Below are positions 1 to 8,569 of a DNA stretch of 35,765 nt, piece by piece. The position numbers and the translations under genes were made by a program. The stretch is from an uncultured Lachnospiraceae bacterium (GTDB taxonomy: Bacteria; Bacillota; Clostridia; Lachnospirales; Lachnospiraceae). The first letter of the stretch is position 1. Each line of letters starts with the position of its first letter. A model generated the notes under the pieces. That model was not told where the DNA came from. It ran no database searches and worked only from the letters and a program-made list of their open reading frames with translations. The stretch covers positions 1 to 35,765 of the forward strand of contig CANRGO010000018.1 of NCBI GenBank assembly GCA_947630125.1, given 5' to 3'.

Positions 1-2
1 CA

Positions 3-1298
3 ACCTTTGGGTGCCAGATGAATGCCAGAGACAGCGAAAAATTAACAGGTGTTTTACGTGCAATTGGCTACGAAGAAAGTTTAAGTGAGCAAGCTGATTT
101 TGTCATTTACAACACGTGTACAGTACGTGATAATGCGAATCAGAAAGTATATGGAAGACTTGGAGCACTAAGTACTATTAAGAAAAAGCGTCCAAATATG
201 AAAATTGCTTTATGTGGTTGTATGATGCAGGAAGATGTAACCATCGAAAAAATTAAGAAAAGTTATCGATTTGTGGATTTGATATTTGGAACACATAATA
301 TCTTTAAATTTGCTGAATTATTAGTTGCTACATTTGAAAACAAGACGATGGTCATTGATATATGGAAGGATACCGATAAAATCATTGAAGATTTACCGGT
401 AGACAGAAAATATTTTTTCAAAAGTGGGATTAATATTATTTTCGGATGCAATAATTTTTGCAGCTATTGTATAGTTCCTTATGTAAGAGGAAGAGAAAGA
501 AGCAGAAATCCTAAGGACATCATTCGAGAAATTGAAGGGTTGGTAAAAGAAGGGGTTGTAGAAGTTATGTTATTGGGACAAAATGTGAACTCCTATGGAA
601 AAAACCTGGAGCAACCCATGACATTTGCAGAATTATTACAAGAAATCGAAAAAATAGAAGGTTTAGAAAGAATTCGATTTATGACGTCTCATCCGAAAGA
701 CTTGTCAGATGATTTGATTCAGGTCATGAAAGAATCTAGGAAAGTTTGCAAACACTTACATTTACCGCTACAATCTGGATCAAACAAAATTTTAAAAGCT
801 ATGAATCGTAATTATACAAAAGAGCAATATTTAGATTTGGCTAAAAAAATAAGGACAGAAATTCCTGATATTTCCTTATCCACTGATATTATCGTAGGAT
901 TCCCCGGTGAAACCAAAGAGGATATTGATGAAACGATTGATGTGATTAAGGAAGTTCAATTTGAGAGTGCTTTTACCTTCATTTACTCAAAGCGAACAGG
1001 TACCCCAGCAGCAACCATGATTCCTGCTATGTCAGAAGAAGAAACTAAAACAGAATTTGAACGTTTGTTGAAAATTGTTCAGAATATCAGTCGTTCCAGG
1101 ACCGGTACTCATGAAGGTGAAGTTCTTGATGTTCTGGTAGAAGAAGTAAATAGCCAGGAAGAAGGTATGCTAACTGGTAGACTTTCAAATAATGCATTGG
1201 TTCATTTTAAAGGAAATACGGATTTAATCGGTAAAATAATTCCAGTTAAATTAAATACTTGTCATGGATTTTATTATATCGGAGAAATGATATCGTAA
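3..1298 (+). CDS. miaB: tRNA-2-methylthio-N6-dimethylallyladenosine synthase MiaB (5' partial)
   Basis: Radical SAM methylthiotransferase that adds a 2-methylthio group to i6A37 of tRNAs reading UNN codons; acts in the cytoplasm after MiaA. The frame is open to the left edge and reads TFGCQMN there, the N-terminal UPF0004 motif holding the first cluster-binding Cys, so the gene starts upstream of the window and the ATG at 18 is internal. The UPF0004 Cys residues (NTCTVR, LCGCMMQ) are followed by the radical SAM motif CNNFCSYC at about 447-470, and a C-terminal TRAM-like region ends the protein. A SulP gene follows after 12 bases. The MutS, MutL and MiaA genes downstream are its usual partners in clostridia. 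Family assignment is firm; only the N-terminus is missing. Confidence 0.96.
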   Translation, partial: TFGCQMNARDSEKLTGVLRAIGYEESLSEQADFVIYNTCTVRDNANQKVYGRLGALSTIKKKRPNMKIALCGCMMQEDVTIEKIKKSYRFVDLIFGTHNIFKFAELLVATFENKTMVIDIWKDTDKIIEDLPVDRKYFFKSGINIIFGCNNFCSYCIVPYVRGRERSRNPKDIIREIEGLVKEGVVEVMLLGQNVNSYGKNLEQPMTFAELLQEIEKIEGLERIRFMTSHPKDLSDDLIQVMKESRKVCKHLHLPLQSGSNKILKAMNRNYTKEQYLDLAKKIRTEIPDISLSTDIIVGFPGETKEDIDETIDVIKEVQFESAFTFIYSKRTGTPAATMIPAMSEEETKTEFERLLKIVQNISRSRTGTHEGEVLDVLVEEVNSQEEGMLTGRLSNNALVHFKGNTDLIGKIIPVKLNTCHGFYYIGEMIS

Positions 1299-1310
1299 GA
1301 GAGGTTTGTT

Positions 1311-2966
1311 ATGGAACGTTTAACACCAAAATTTTTAACACTTATGAAAACATATGATAGAAAGCAATTTCAAAAAGATGTCATATCTGGTTTGTTAGTA
1401 GCTATTATAGCCTTACCATTATCTATAGCTCTTTCCATTGCAAGTGGAGTAACCCCCGAAAAAGGCTTGTATGCGGCTATCATTGGTGGTTTTATTATTT
1501 CCCTTCTTGGTGGAAGCAGAATACAGATATCTGGACCAACCGCTGCACTATCTACACTGGTTGCAACCATCGTTGCAACAAAGGGCTTTGAACATCTAAT
1601 GGTTGCTATGATCATGGCAGGTGTATTATTAATATTCATGGGTCTTTTTCGCCTTGGTAATTTAATTAAATTTATTCCATTTACCATAACGACTGGATTT
1701 ACAGCTGGAATTGCATGTATGATTTTCGTAGGTCAAATCAAGGATTTTTTAGGATTATCAATCCTTGCGGGGACTCCTTATATAAGTGTAAAAGATAAGT
1801 TAACGGCAGTAGTTGAATCCATTCATACCATTAAAATACCCTCCATTATTATTTCCATCATAAGTTTAGGTATTTTAATCTATTTTCCAAAACTCAACAA
1901 AAAAATACCAGCTTCTCTAGTTGCTGTTATTGTGGGAATTATTTCAGTTCATTTTTCCAACAAAGTATTTGTGAATCATAAAATATTCACCATTGGTGAT
2001 TTATACACCATAACAAGTACGTTTCCAAAACCTGAAATTCCTGGATTTTCAGTAGAACTTATAAAAAATGCATTTCCAGATAGCATTACAATAGCACTTT
2101 TAATTGCCATTGTTTCCTTGCTTAGTTGTGTGGTTTCAGATAGTATGGCGAACAGCAAACATCGTTCTAATATGGAGTTAATCGCACAGGGTATTGGAAA
2201 TATGGTTGTTGCTCTATTTGGTGGAATCCCAGCAACAGGTGCAATTGCAAGAACAGCCGCAAATGTAAAGAATGGAGGAAAAACTCCAGTTTCAGGAATG
2301 GTTCATTCTATTGCATTGCTATTTGTGTTGTTGATTTTAATGCCCTATGCCGCATTAATCCCAATGCCAACCATAGCTGCTATTTTAATGCTTGCTGCCT
2401 ATAATATGAGTGAGTGGAGACAATTTGCTTATCTAATAAAAACTGCTTCAAAAAGTGATGTGTTTGTGTTAATTTCAACCTTTGTAATAGCAATCACTGT
2501 TAATTTGCTGGCTGCAATAGAAGTAGGTATTTTACTAACTTCTATTTTATTTATGAAGCGTATGAGTGATGTGACTGAAATCGAAGCATGGAAAGATCTT
2601 GAGGAAGAAAATGATCCGGATCGCATTGATTTAAAGAAGGTACCATCTCATACAAAAGTTTATGAAATTAGTGGACCTTTATTTTTTGCTGCTGCCGATA
2701 AAATTTTAGAAATCCCTTTAGATTCAAAAGATAAATGTTTAATTTTAAGAATGAGAAGTGTTAATGCAATGGATGCAACAGCCCTAAGAACACTTGATAG
2801 ATTATTACAGGAATGTAAAAAAAGAAAAATTACGATGATATTATCCCATGTAAATATGCAACCTCTGACGATTATGAGACGTGCTGGCTTCGATGAAAGA
2901 GTAGGAAGCGCATATTTTTGTAATCATATTGATGAAGCGTTAGAGCTTGCAGAAAGTTTACAATAA
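1311..2966 (+). CDS. SulP family anion transporter with C-terminal STAS domain
   Basis: Inner-membrane anion permease of the SLC26/SulP family; substrates in bacteria include sulfate, bicarbonate and dicarboxylates, and the sequence does not say which applies here. Residues of about 20-420 are strongly hydrophobic, with the family segments around SGLLVAIIALPLSIALSIASG and ISGPTAALSTLVAT. Residues of about 440-545 form a soluble STAS domain (KVYEISGPLFFAAADKI, then LRMRSVNAMDATALRTL). At 551 residues it has normal family length. An RBS-like GAGAGG precedes the ATG. It starts 12 bases after miaB but ends at a strong terminator, so it looks like an insertion into the miaB-mutS-mutL-miaA order rather than a functional partner. 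Confidence 0.92.
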   Translation: MERLTPKFLTLMKTYDRKQFQKDVISGLLVAIIALPLSIALSIASGVTPEKGLYAAIIGGFIISLLGGSRIQISGPTAALSTLVATIVATKGFEHLMVAMIMAGVLLIFMGLFRLGNLIKFIPFTITTGFTAGIACMIFVGQIKDFLGLSILAGTPYISVKDKLTAVVESIHTIKIPSIIISIISLGILIYFPKLNKKIPASLVAVIVGIISVHFSNKVFVNHKIFTIGDLYTITSTFPKPEIPGFSVELIKNAFPDSITIALLIAIVSLLSCVVSDSMANSKHRSNMELIAQGIGNMVVALFGGIPATGAIARTAANVKNGGKTPVSGMVHSIALLFVLLILMPYAALIPMPTIAAILMLAAYNMSEWRQFAYLIKTASKSDVFVLISTFVIAITVNLLAAIEVGILLTSILFMKRMSDVTEIEAWKDLEEENDPDRIDLKKVPSHTKVYEISGPLFFAAADKILEIPLDSKDKCLILRMRSVNAMDATALRTLDRLLQECKKRKITMILSHVNMQPLTIMRRAGFDERVGSAYFCNHIDEALELAESLQ

Positions 2967-2985
2967 ATTTAAATTATGCTATATT
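2957..2985 (+). promoter_or_regulatory. Predicted sigma-A promoter for mutS
   Basis: TTTACA (2957-2962), a 17-base spacer and TATATT (2980-2985), each one mismatch from consensus. The promoter overlaps the sulP stop codon. The predicted start near 2991-2993 falls inside the following terminator hairpin. Sequence prediction only. Confidence 0.6.
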
Positions 2986-2987
2986 TA

Positions 2988-3026
2988 TAAACGGGTATGC
3001 TTACAAAGCAGTACCTGTTTATTTTT
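2988..3026 (+). terminator. Rho-independent terminator after sulP
   Basis: TAAACGGGTATGCTT (2988-3002) pairs with AAGCA (3006-3010) and TACCTGTTTA (3012-3021), with one bulged G and one G-U pair, around an ACA loop. Five T follow at 3022-3026. It separates sulP from mutS. The ATG at 2997 lies inside this hairpin, which argues against using it as the mutS start. Confidence 0.82.
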
Positions 3027-3059
3027 ATAAACAATTACATTCAGACGAGGAGAACTAAA

Positions 3060-5702
3060 TTGGAAGTACTAACACCAATGATGCAGCAATATATCGAAAC
3101 AAAAAAACAACATAACGACTGTATTCTTTTTTATCGTTTGGGTGACTTTTATGAAATGTTTTTTGAAGATGCTATCACAGCATCCAGAGAATTAGAAATT
3201 ACCCTAACAGGAAAAAGCTGTGGACTAGAGGAACGTGCACCCATGTGTGGCATCCCATACCACGCAGTGGATGGTTATTTAAATAAATTAGTTGCAAAAG
3301 GTTATAAAGTAGCCATTTGTGAACAGGTTGAAGATCCAAAAAGTTCAAAAGGTCTGGTGAAACGCGAAGTAGTTCGGATAGTAACTCCTGGAACAAACCT
3401 TAATATGCAGGCTCTGGAAGACGGAAAAAATAACTATTTAATGTGCATTGTATATTTACAAAACAAAATTGGAGTTTCTGTGTGTGATGTTACGACAGGA
3501 GATTACTATCTGACGGAGTTGGAAGACTGTAAAAAGTTATTGGATGAAATCAATAAATTTAAACCAACTGAGATCATCTGCAATGAAGCCTTTTTTGTAA
3601 GCGAAATTTCTATTGAAGATTTAAAAACCAGAATGCAAATTACCATTTATCCCTTGGAACCCTGGTATTTTGATGATGATAATTGCAAAAAAATATTATT
3701 GAAACATTTTCAAGTGCATTCTTTAGATGGACTTGGAATTTCTGATTTTCCTGCAGGTCTGATAGCAGCAGGTGGTTTGCTTCAGTACTTATATGAAACT
3801 CAAAAGATTTCACTAAGCCATTTTACAAAGCTGATTCCTTATGAAACCAGTTATTTCATGCTTTTAGATAGTTCAACAAGAAGAAACTTAGAGCTTAGTG
3901 AGACCATGAGAGAAAAACAAAAAAAAGGAAGTTTACTTTGGGTTCTGGATAAAACAAAGACAGCCATGGGACAACGTATGCTTCGTTCTTATCTGGAACA
4001 GCCTCTCATTCAGAAACAAGATATCGAACAGCGCCTTGATTTTATTGAACAATTAAATCAAAATGCTTATATTCGGGATGAAATTAGGGAATATCTGAAT
4101 GCTATTTATGATTTGGAACGATTACTTGGTAAAATAAGCTACAAAAGTGTAAGTCCTAGAGATTTGCTTGCACTAAAAAGCTCACTTAAAATGTTACCAG
4201 CGATTAAAGTTCTATTGAAAGATTTATCCTGTAAACTTGCCATTGATTTAAATGAAACAATCGATGGATTGGAAGATTTGTTTGAGATAATTGAGCACTC
4301 TATTTTAGAAGACGCTCCACTTTCTATACGCGATGGAGGCTTTATAAAAGAGGGCTATAACGCAGACATAGATTACCTGCGAACAGCTAAAACAGAAGGT
4401 AAGAATTGGCTTGTAGAACTTGAAAACCTGGACCGTGAACGAAGTGGAATCAAGAATTTAAAAATTAAGTACAACAAGGTATTCGGTTACTATTTTGAAG
4501 TAACAAACTCAAACTTAGAACAAGTACCAGAAGATTTCGTCCGGAAACAAACTCTGGCTAACTGTGAGCGTTATACAACCCCAAGATTAAAAGAACTTGA
4601 AGATTCTATTTTAAATGCTGAGGATAAGTTAAATACGCTTGAATATGAAGCATTTTGTACGATTAGAGATGCTATAGGTGCAGAACTTGGAAGAATTCAG
4701 GAAACTGCAAAAGCAATCGCAAAAGTTGATGTGTTTTGTTCTCTTTCATTAGTTGCTGAAAGAAATCAGTTTGTACGCCCTTTACTTAATGAGAAGGGAA
4801 TTTTAGATATCAAAGATGGTAGACATCCTGTTGTTGAAAAAATGATTGTAAATGATCTTTTCATTCCTAATAATACGTATCTTGACAATCAAAATCATCT
4901 TGTTTCTATTATTACAGGACCCAATATGGCTGGTAAATCAACTTATATGAGACAGGTTGCCCTCGTTGTATTAATGGCTCAAATTGGTAGTTTTGTTCCG
5001 GCAAAAAGTGCAAATATAGGACTCGTGGACCGTATTTTCACTAGAGTGGGTGCATCCGATGATCTTGCCAGCGGACAAAGTACCTTTATGGTTGAAATGA
5101 ATGAAGTGGCAAATATATTACGAAATGCAACGTCAAAAAGTCTATTAATCTTAGATGAAATTGGGCGAGGGACATCAACCTTTGATGGTTTAAGTATCGC
5201 ATGGGCAGTCATTGAACATATCAGCAATCGGAAACTATTAGGAGCAAAAACGCTTTTTGCTACTCATTATCATGAATTAACAGAACTTGAAGGTAAAATC
5301 ACGAATGTAAATAATTATTGCATTGCTGTAAAAGAAAAAGGCGATAGCATTGTTTTTTTAAGAAAAATTATTAAAGGTGGAGCTGATAAAAGTTATGGTA
5401 TTCAGGTAGCAAAGCTTGCAGGTGTACCTGACGCAATCATAGATCGGGCAAAAGAAATCGTAAAAGAGTTAAGTGATCATGATATTACAAGTAAAATACA
5501 AAGCATTGTCGTTGATAAAAACGATCGAAGAAAACAAACAAAATATGATACCTTACAATTAGAACAGATTTCACTTTTTGATACAGTAAAAGACGAAGAT
5601 GTTCTAGATGAACTAAAATCCATCGATATTTCAGTTCTAACACCTATAGAAGCAATTAATGTTTTAAACGTGTTACAAAACAAGTTGAAAAATCGCTGGT
5701 AG
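3060..5702 (+). CDS. mutS: DNA mismatch repair ATPase MutS
   Basis: Recognises mismatches and small loops and recruits MutL. The mismatch-wedging motif DFYEMF lies near the N-terminus. Walker A GPNMAGKST is at about residues 620-628, followed by DEIGRGTSTFDG (Walker B and signature) and an FATHYHEL switch. I start it at TTG 3060 because AGGAG at 3048-3052 is 7 bases upstream and the protein then opens LEVLTPMMQQY, typical of clostridial MutS. The longer frame from ATG 2997 would add 21 residues encoded in the terminator hairpin. From TTG it has 880 residues, normal for MutS1. mutL follows after 11 bases, so the two are probably cotranscribed from the promoter at 2957-2985. Confidence 0.97.
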   Translation: MEVLTPMMQQYIETKKQHNDCILFYRLGDFYEMFFEDAITASRELEITLTGKSCGLEERAPMCGIPYHAVDGYLNKLVAKGYKVAICEQVEDPKSSKGLVKREVVRIVTPGTNLNMQALEDGKNNYLMCIVYLQNKIGVSVCDVTTGDYYLTELEDCKKLLDEINKFKPTEIICNEAFFVSEISIEDLKTRMQITIYPLEPWYFDDDNCKKILLKHFQVHSLDGLGISDFPAGLIAAGGLLQYLYETQKISLSHFTKLIPYETSYFMLLDSSTRRNLELSETMREKQKKGSLLWVLDKTKTAMGQRMLRSYLEQPLIQKQDIEQRLDFIEQLNQNAYIRDEIREYLNAIYDLERLLGKISYKSVSPRDLLALKSSLKMLPAIKVLLKDLSCKLAIDLNETIDGLEDLFEIIEHSILEDAPLSIRDGGFIKEGYNADIDYLRTAKTEGKNWLVELENLDRERSGIKNLKIKYNKVFGYYFEVTNSNLEQVPEDFVRKQTLANCERYTTPRLKELEDSILNAEDKLNTLEYEAFCTIRDAIGAELGRIQETAKAIAKVDVFCSLSLVAERNQFVRPLLNEKGILDIKDGRHPVVEKMIVNDLFIPNNTYLDNQNHLVSIITGPNMAGKSTYMRQVALVVLMAQIGSFVPAKSANIGLVDRIFTRVGASDDLASGQSTFMVEMNEVANILRNATSKSLLILDEIGRGTSTFDGLSIAWAVIEHISNRKLLGAKTLFATHYHELTELEGKITNVNNYCIAVKEKGDSIVFLRKIIKGGADKSYGIQVAKLAGVPDAIIDRAKEIVKELSDHDITSKIQSIVVDKNDRRKQTKYDTLQLEQISLFDTVKDEDVLDELKSIDISVLTPIEAINVLNVLQNKLKNRW

Positions 5703-5713
5703 AGGAGTTTTTT

Positions 5714-7618
5714 ATGGCAGAAATTAAAATTCTTGATCCTAATACCATTGATAAAATTGCTGCTGGTGAAGTTGTAGAACGTCCACAAAGTATTATCAAG
5801 GAATTACTTGAAAACTCCATCGATGCAGGCGCTACCAATATTACAGTAGAAATAAAAGAAGGTGGTATTTCCTTTTTGCGTGTTACGGATAATGGGAATG
5901 GAATTGAAAAAGAACAGGTTTCAAAAGCTTTTTTAAGACATGCAACAAGTAAAATAACTTGTGTTGAGGACTTGCATACCATCTCCAGTCTTGGTTTTCG
6001 TGGTGAAGCACTCTCCAGTATCAGTGCCGTAAGTAAGGTTGAGATGATAACAAAAACATCTGCGGATCTAACTGGAATAAGAATTGCAATTGAAGGTGGA
6101 ATTCAAAAAGAAATAGAAGAAGTTGGAGCTCCCCAAGGTACAACCATTGTGGTAAGAAATATTTTCTATAATACTCCAGCAAGAGCGAAATTCTTAAAAT
6201 CACCGCAAACTGAAGCTGGGTATATCACGGATTTACTAGAGCATCTGGCTTTATCAAGGCCTGATATTTCATTTAAATATCTTGTAAATCAACAATTGAA
6301 ATTTCATACATCCGGAAATGGAAATGTTAAAGAAATTATATATCGAATATTTGGAAGAGAAACAGCAGATAGCCTGATTGAAATCAATCAATCCTTTGAA
6401 GATATGTCTATTTCAGGTTTTATCGGAAATCCTTTAATGAGTAGAGCCAGTCGAAATGGGGAAAATTATTTCGTAAATATGCGTTATGTAAAAAGTGACT
6501 TAATTGCAAAAGCCATAGAGACTGGATATCATGGATTTTTAATGCAACATAAGTTTCCTTTTTGTGTCCTGTACTTTCAAATGAATCCGCAAAAAATTGA
6601 TGTGAATGTACATCCAACAAAAATGGAAGTTCGTTTTTCAAATCAAGAAGAATTTATGGAGTTGGTGGGACAAGCCATCTATTTTGGTCTTCATACGAAA
6701 GAACTTATTCCTTCCGTATCCATGGTAGAACCACAAGATGTTGTGATTGAAAAAAAGGTAGAAAAAATCTATATTCCAGAGCCTTTTGAGGAAATCAGAA
6801 TCGAACATCAAAAACTAAAAGAAGACGACATATACGTCACAAACCTAGAAAATAAGCCGTTTTTGAAGGAAGTCCTGCAAAATGATCAAAAAGGACGCCT
6901 GATTGGAAACCAGTCCCTGATAAACACTTCTAATTTTGGCAAAAATCATGCAGCAATAATGAAAGCAAACGAATATATTTATGTAGAATCTGCTAGCCAA
7001 ATGCATCTTTTTGAAGAAGAATTTATAGAACAGCAAGTAAACTTAAACTACAAGATATTGGGTCAGCTTTTTGATACGTATTGGTTATTGGCATTTGATG
7101 ATAAGCTTTTTATTGTAGATCAGCATGCTGCTCATGAAAAGGTAAAATATGAACATTTACTAGAGCATTTTAAAAGAAAAGATATTCAGACACAAACACT
7201 TTTCCCACCTGTGGTGGTTTCCTTACACGGTAGAGAGGAAAGTATGCTGTTAGAATACCTGGATTACTTTAGAAAGATGGGATTCGAAATCGAGGAATTT
7301 GGTGGAAATGAATATGCGATTCGTCAAATACCTATGGATTTATATGGTTCCAATCCGAAAGATCTGTTTTATGATATTTTAAATGAAGTAGCAAATACTA
7401 CGTTAAACATTGCGCCTGAACTTATTTATGAAAAACTTGCATCTATGTCATGTAAGGCCGCAGTAAAAGGAAACACAGCGCTTTCAAAAGAAGAATTTAA
7501 GGTTTTGATGGATCAGTTACTGGTTTTAGAAAATCCTTATCATTGTCCACATGGAAGACCAACAATTATTTCCATGACGAAATATGAAATCGAAAAGAAA
7601 TTTAAGAGGATCGTTTAA
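5714..7618 (+). CDS. mutL: DNA mismatch repair endonuclease MutL
   Basis: GHKL ATPase that links MutS recognition to strand incision. The N-terminal ATPase motifs are ELLENSIDAGAT (about residues 30-41), DNGNGI and GFRGEAL. The C-terminal domain carries the metal-dependent nicking motif DQHAAHEKVKYE (about 469-480), with SCKAAVKGN and CPHGRP (from about 611). This is therefore the endonuclease type of MutL found in bacteria without MutH, not the enterobacterial type. The central linker (about 335-450) is poorly conserved and charged, as usual. It has 634 residues. A good RBS (GAGGAG) precedes the ATG; miaA follows after 3 bases. Confidence 0.97.
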   Translation: MAEIKILDPNTIDKIAAGEVVERPQSIIKELLENSIDAGATNITVEIKEGGISFLRVTDNGNGIEKEQVSKAFLRHATSKITCVEDLHTISSLGFRGEALSSISAVSKVEMITKTSADLTGIRIAIEGGIQKEIEEVGAPQGTTIVVRNIFYNTPARAKFLKSPQTEAGYITDLLEHLALSRPDISFKYLVNQQLKFHTSGNGNVKEIIYRIFGRETADSLIEINQSFEDMSISGFIGNPLMSRASRNGENYFVNMRYVKSDLIAKAIETGYHGFLMQHKFPFCVLYFQMNPQKIDVNVHPTKMEVRFSNQEEFMELVGQAIYFGLHTKELIPSVSMVEPQDVVIEKKVEKIYIPEPFEEIRIEHQKLKEDDIYVTNLENKPFLKEVLQNDQKGRLIGNQSLINTSNFGKNHAAIMKANEYIYVESASQMHLFEEEFIEQQVNLNYKILGQLFDTYWLLAFDDKLFIVDQHAAHEKVKYEHLLEHFKRKDIQTQTLFPPVVVSLHGREESMLLEYLDYFRKMGFEIEEFGGNEYAIRQIPMDLYGSNPKDLFYDILNEVANTTLNIAPELIYEKLASMSCKAAVKGNTALSKEEFKVLMDQLLVLENPYHCPHGRPTIISMTKYEIEKKFKRIV

Positions 7619-7621
7619 AAA

Positions 7622-8569
7622 ATGAAAAAATTACCCTTCATCATTATTGCTGGTCCCACCGCAGTGGGTAAAAGTAAGTTTGCTATAGCATTAGCCAACG
7701 AAATAAACGGTGAAATTATATCCGCAGATTCCATGCAGGTGTATCATCATATGAACATTGGTTCTGCAAAAATATTACCTTCTGAGATGGGTAACATTCC
7801 TCATCATTTAATTAATGTGCTTGATCCAAAAGAGAAATTTGATGTGGTTCGATTTCAGTCCATGGCAAAAGATGCCTTACATCAGATTTATCAAAGAGAT
7901 CGAATACCTATCATTGCTGGAGGAACAGGCTTTTATATTCAAGCACTATTGTATGATATTGATTTTACTGAAAATAAAGAAGACAAAAGCTACCGTGAGT
8001 ATTTAACTTCCCTTTTGGATGAACATAAGGAAGATACTTTATATGATTTGTTAAAACAGGTAGATCCTGAGAGTTGTGAAACCATTCATAAGAATAATTG
8101 GAAGAGAGTGATTCGGGCTCTGGAATTTTATCACTTAACCGGCAAAAAAATATCTTCCCATAATGAGGTCGAGCGTCAAAAAGAATCCCCTTATAATGCA
8201 ATTTATTTTGTTCTTACCGATGATCGCAGTAATATCTATGAAAATATAGATGTACGTGTTGATAACATGATACAGGATGGTTTGGTTGATGAAGTGAAAG
8301 GCCTTTTAAAATTAGGCTGTAATCGCTCTGATATTTCGATGCAAGGTTTGGGTTATAAAGAAATTATTGCATATCTAGAACATGAAATATCGCTAGAAGA
8401 AGCTATCTATCAAATCAAAAGAGATACCAGACATTTTGCAAAGCGTCAACTAACCTGGTTCCGCAGAGAAAAAAATGTTGTTTGGATAGATAAACAAGCA
8501 TTTTCATATGATGAAAAACAAATTTTAGAGTATATGAAAGATAAGATAAGGCAGGCAAATATATGTTAG
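7622..8569 (+). CDS. miaA: tRNA dimethylallyltransferase MiaA
   Basis: Transfers dimethylallyl to A37 of tRNAs reading UNN codons, making the substrate of MiaB at the other end of this cluster. The P-loop GPTAVGKS is at residues 11-18, followed by SADSMQVY, AGGTGFYIQALLY and the C-terminal RQLTWFRRE segment, all family signatures. The 315-residue length is typical. It starts 3 bases after mutL, within whose end its ribosome-binding AAGAGGA lies, so translational coupling is likely. Its last 7 bases overlap the start of the next gene. Confidence 0.97.
   Translation: MKKLPFIIIAGPTAVGKSKFAIALANEINGEIISADSMQVYHHMNIGSAKILPSEMGNIPHHLINVLDPKEKFDVVRFQSMAKDALHQIYQRDRIPIIAGGTGFYIQALLYDIDFTENKEDKSYREYLTSLLDEHKEDTLYDLLKQVDPESCETIHKNNWKRVIRALEFYHLTGKKISSHNEVERQKESPYNAIYFVLTDDRSNIYENIDVRVDNMIQDGLVDEVKGLLKLGCNRSDISMQGLGYKEIIAYLEHEISLEEAIYQIKRDTRHFAKRQLTWFRREKNVVWIDKQAFSYDEKQILEYMKDKIRQANIC

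Noticed and set aside
2997-3059. Upstream ATG that would lengthen MutS by 21 residues
   Set aside because: It lies inside the terminator hairpin, has no RBS, and the added residues do not resemble MutS. TTG 3060 has AGGAG at 7 bases.
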